From a bacterium (GTDB lineage Bacteria; Bacteroidota; Bacteroidia; Bacteroidales; Bacteroidaceae): a stretch of DNA of 7,327 nucleotides. Under the pieces are notes generated by a model. It saw only the letters and a list, made by a program, of their open reading frames with translations. It did no database searches and had not been told where the DNA came from. Below, in pieces: positions 7,018 to 7,327 of this stretch (its first letter is position 1; every line of letters begins with the position of its first letter). The stretch covers positions 1 through 7,327 of the forward strand of contig SFXD01000091.1 of assembly GCA_004559785.1 (NCBI GenBank), given 5' to 3'. A program made the position numbers and the translations under genes.

Positions 7018-7073
7018 TTGTCGTTATTTTAATATTTAGCAAAGATTATAATTTACAATAAAGAAAATAGATT

Positions 7074-7327
7074 ATGAAAAAGATATTTTTGATGATGGCA
7101 GCATTTGTAGCAACTATGACTGCTATGGCTCAGAAGGCAACAATGGAAGCAGGTTTCGACTTGGATACAAAAACCATCTCAGTATATGTGACAAATGACT
7201 TTGATGTAACTTCATTCAGTTTCAAGTTTGCTCTTCCCGAAGGTGCAAAGGTTGCAGTAGCTTACGATGAGGACGAAGATGATGACATACAGCAGATTTT
7301 CCGTGGAGCAGATCGCCTCAAGGGTAG
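7074..7327 (+). CDS. Secreted cohesin-like protein, N-terminal part (3' end outside window)
   Basis: The ATG at 7074 opens a signal peptide (MKKIFLMMAAFVATMTAMAQ, likely cut after AMA at residue 19). The 84 residues present continue with a beta-rich domain: TISVYVTNDFDVTSFSFKFA followed by LPEGAKVAVAY. This matches the layout of the preceding gene (MKNANAITSW, LALPEGF), so the two are probably distant paralogues with a cohesin-like domain. An acidic run, DEDEDDD, sits at residues 65-71. Whether it ends in a dockerin cannot be seen. It lies 56 AT-rich bases after the previous gene, with no terminator hairpin and no TAnnTTTG element, so co-transcription from the promoter at 6249-6279 is likely. 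Codon use also resembles the previous gene. Confidence 0.75.
   Translation, partial: MKKIFLMMAAFVATMTAMAQKATMEAGFDLDTKTISVYVTNDFDVTSFSFKFALPEGAKVAVAYDEDEDDDIQQIFRGADRLKG

Overview
The window looks like a chromosomal segment of a Bacteroidota genome, most likely order Bacteroidales and close to Prevotella. This is inferred from the protein families, from AT-rich leaders without clear Shine-Dalgarno sites, and from one very good match to the Bacteroidales promoter (TTTG, 19 bases, TAnnTTTG) at 6249-6279. All recognised genes lie on the + strand. No tRNA, rRNA, CRISPR array, insertion sequence or phage gene was found, and no stretch over 300 bases lacks a gene.

Positions 1-4715 look like a cell-envelope and sugar-metabolism cluster. 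It starts with the C-terminal part of dTDP-glucose 4,6-dehydratase (rfbB; the N-terminus lies outside the window). After 13 bases comes a 976-residue exported protein with MG2/macroglobulin-like features. After 40 AT-rich bases comes a kinase of the aminoglycoside phosphotransferase fold, most like the N-acetylhexosamine 1-kinase/MdsC group. The tight spacing suggests that at least the first two are co-transcribed, and perhaps all three. A link between nucleotide-sugar synthesis and sugar phosphorylation is plausible but inferred.

Positions 4716-6182 hold a strong 17-bp hairpin followed by nhaA, a complete Na+/H+ antiporter with the known functional residues in place. The likely nhaA start is 4833, not the upstream ATG at 4731, which sits in the foot of the hairpin.

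Positions 6183-7327 hold an AT-rich promoter region and two consecutive genes for small secreted proteins. The first is complete: a cohesin-like beta domain followed by a two-repeat type I dockerin. The second runs off the window and begins with a signal peptide and a similar cohesin-like domain. Their codon use is visibly different from the GC-rich genes upstream, and together with the strong promoter this suggests high expression.

Most genes are members of known families and I see no clearly new multi-gene system. The most unusual structure is a degenerate tandem repeat of about 14 heptanucleotides inside the macroglobulin-like gene (2306-2403). Because three heptamers make 21 bases, it is read as a 7-residue protein repeat. 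The second point of interest is the tandem pair of cohesin-like secreted proteins, one carrying a dockerin with two identical calcium loops.
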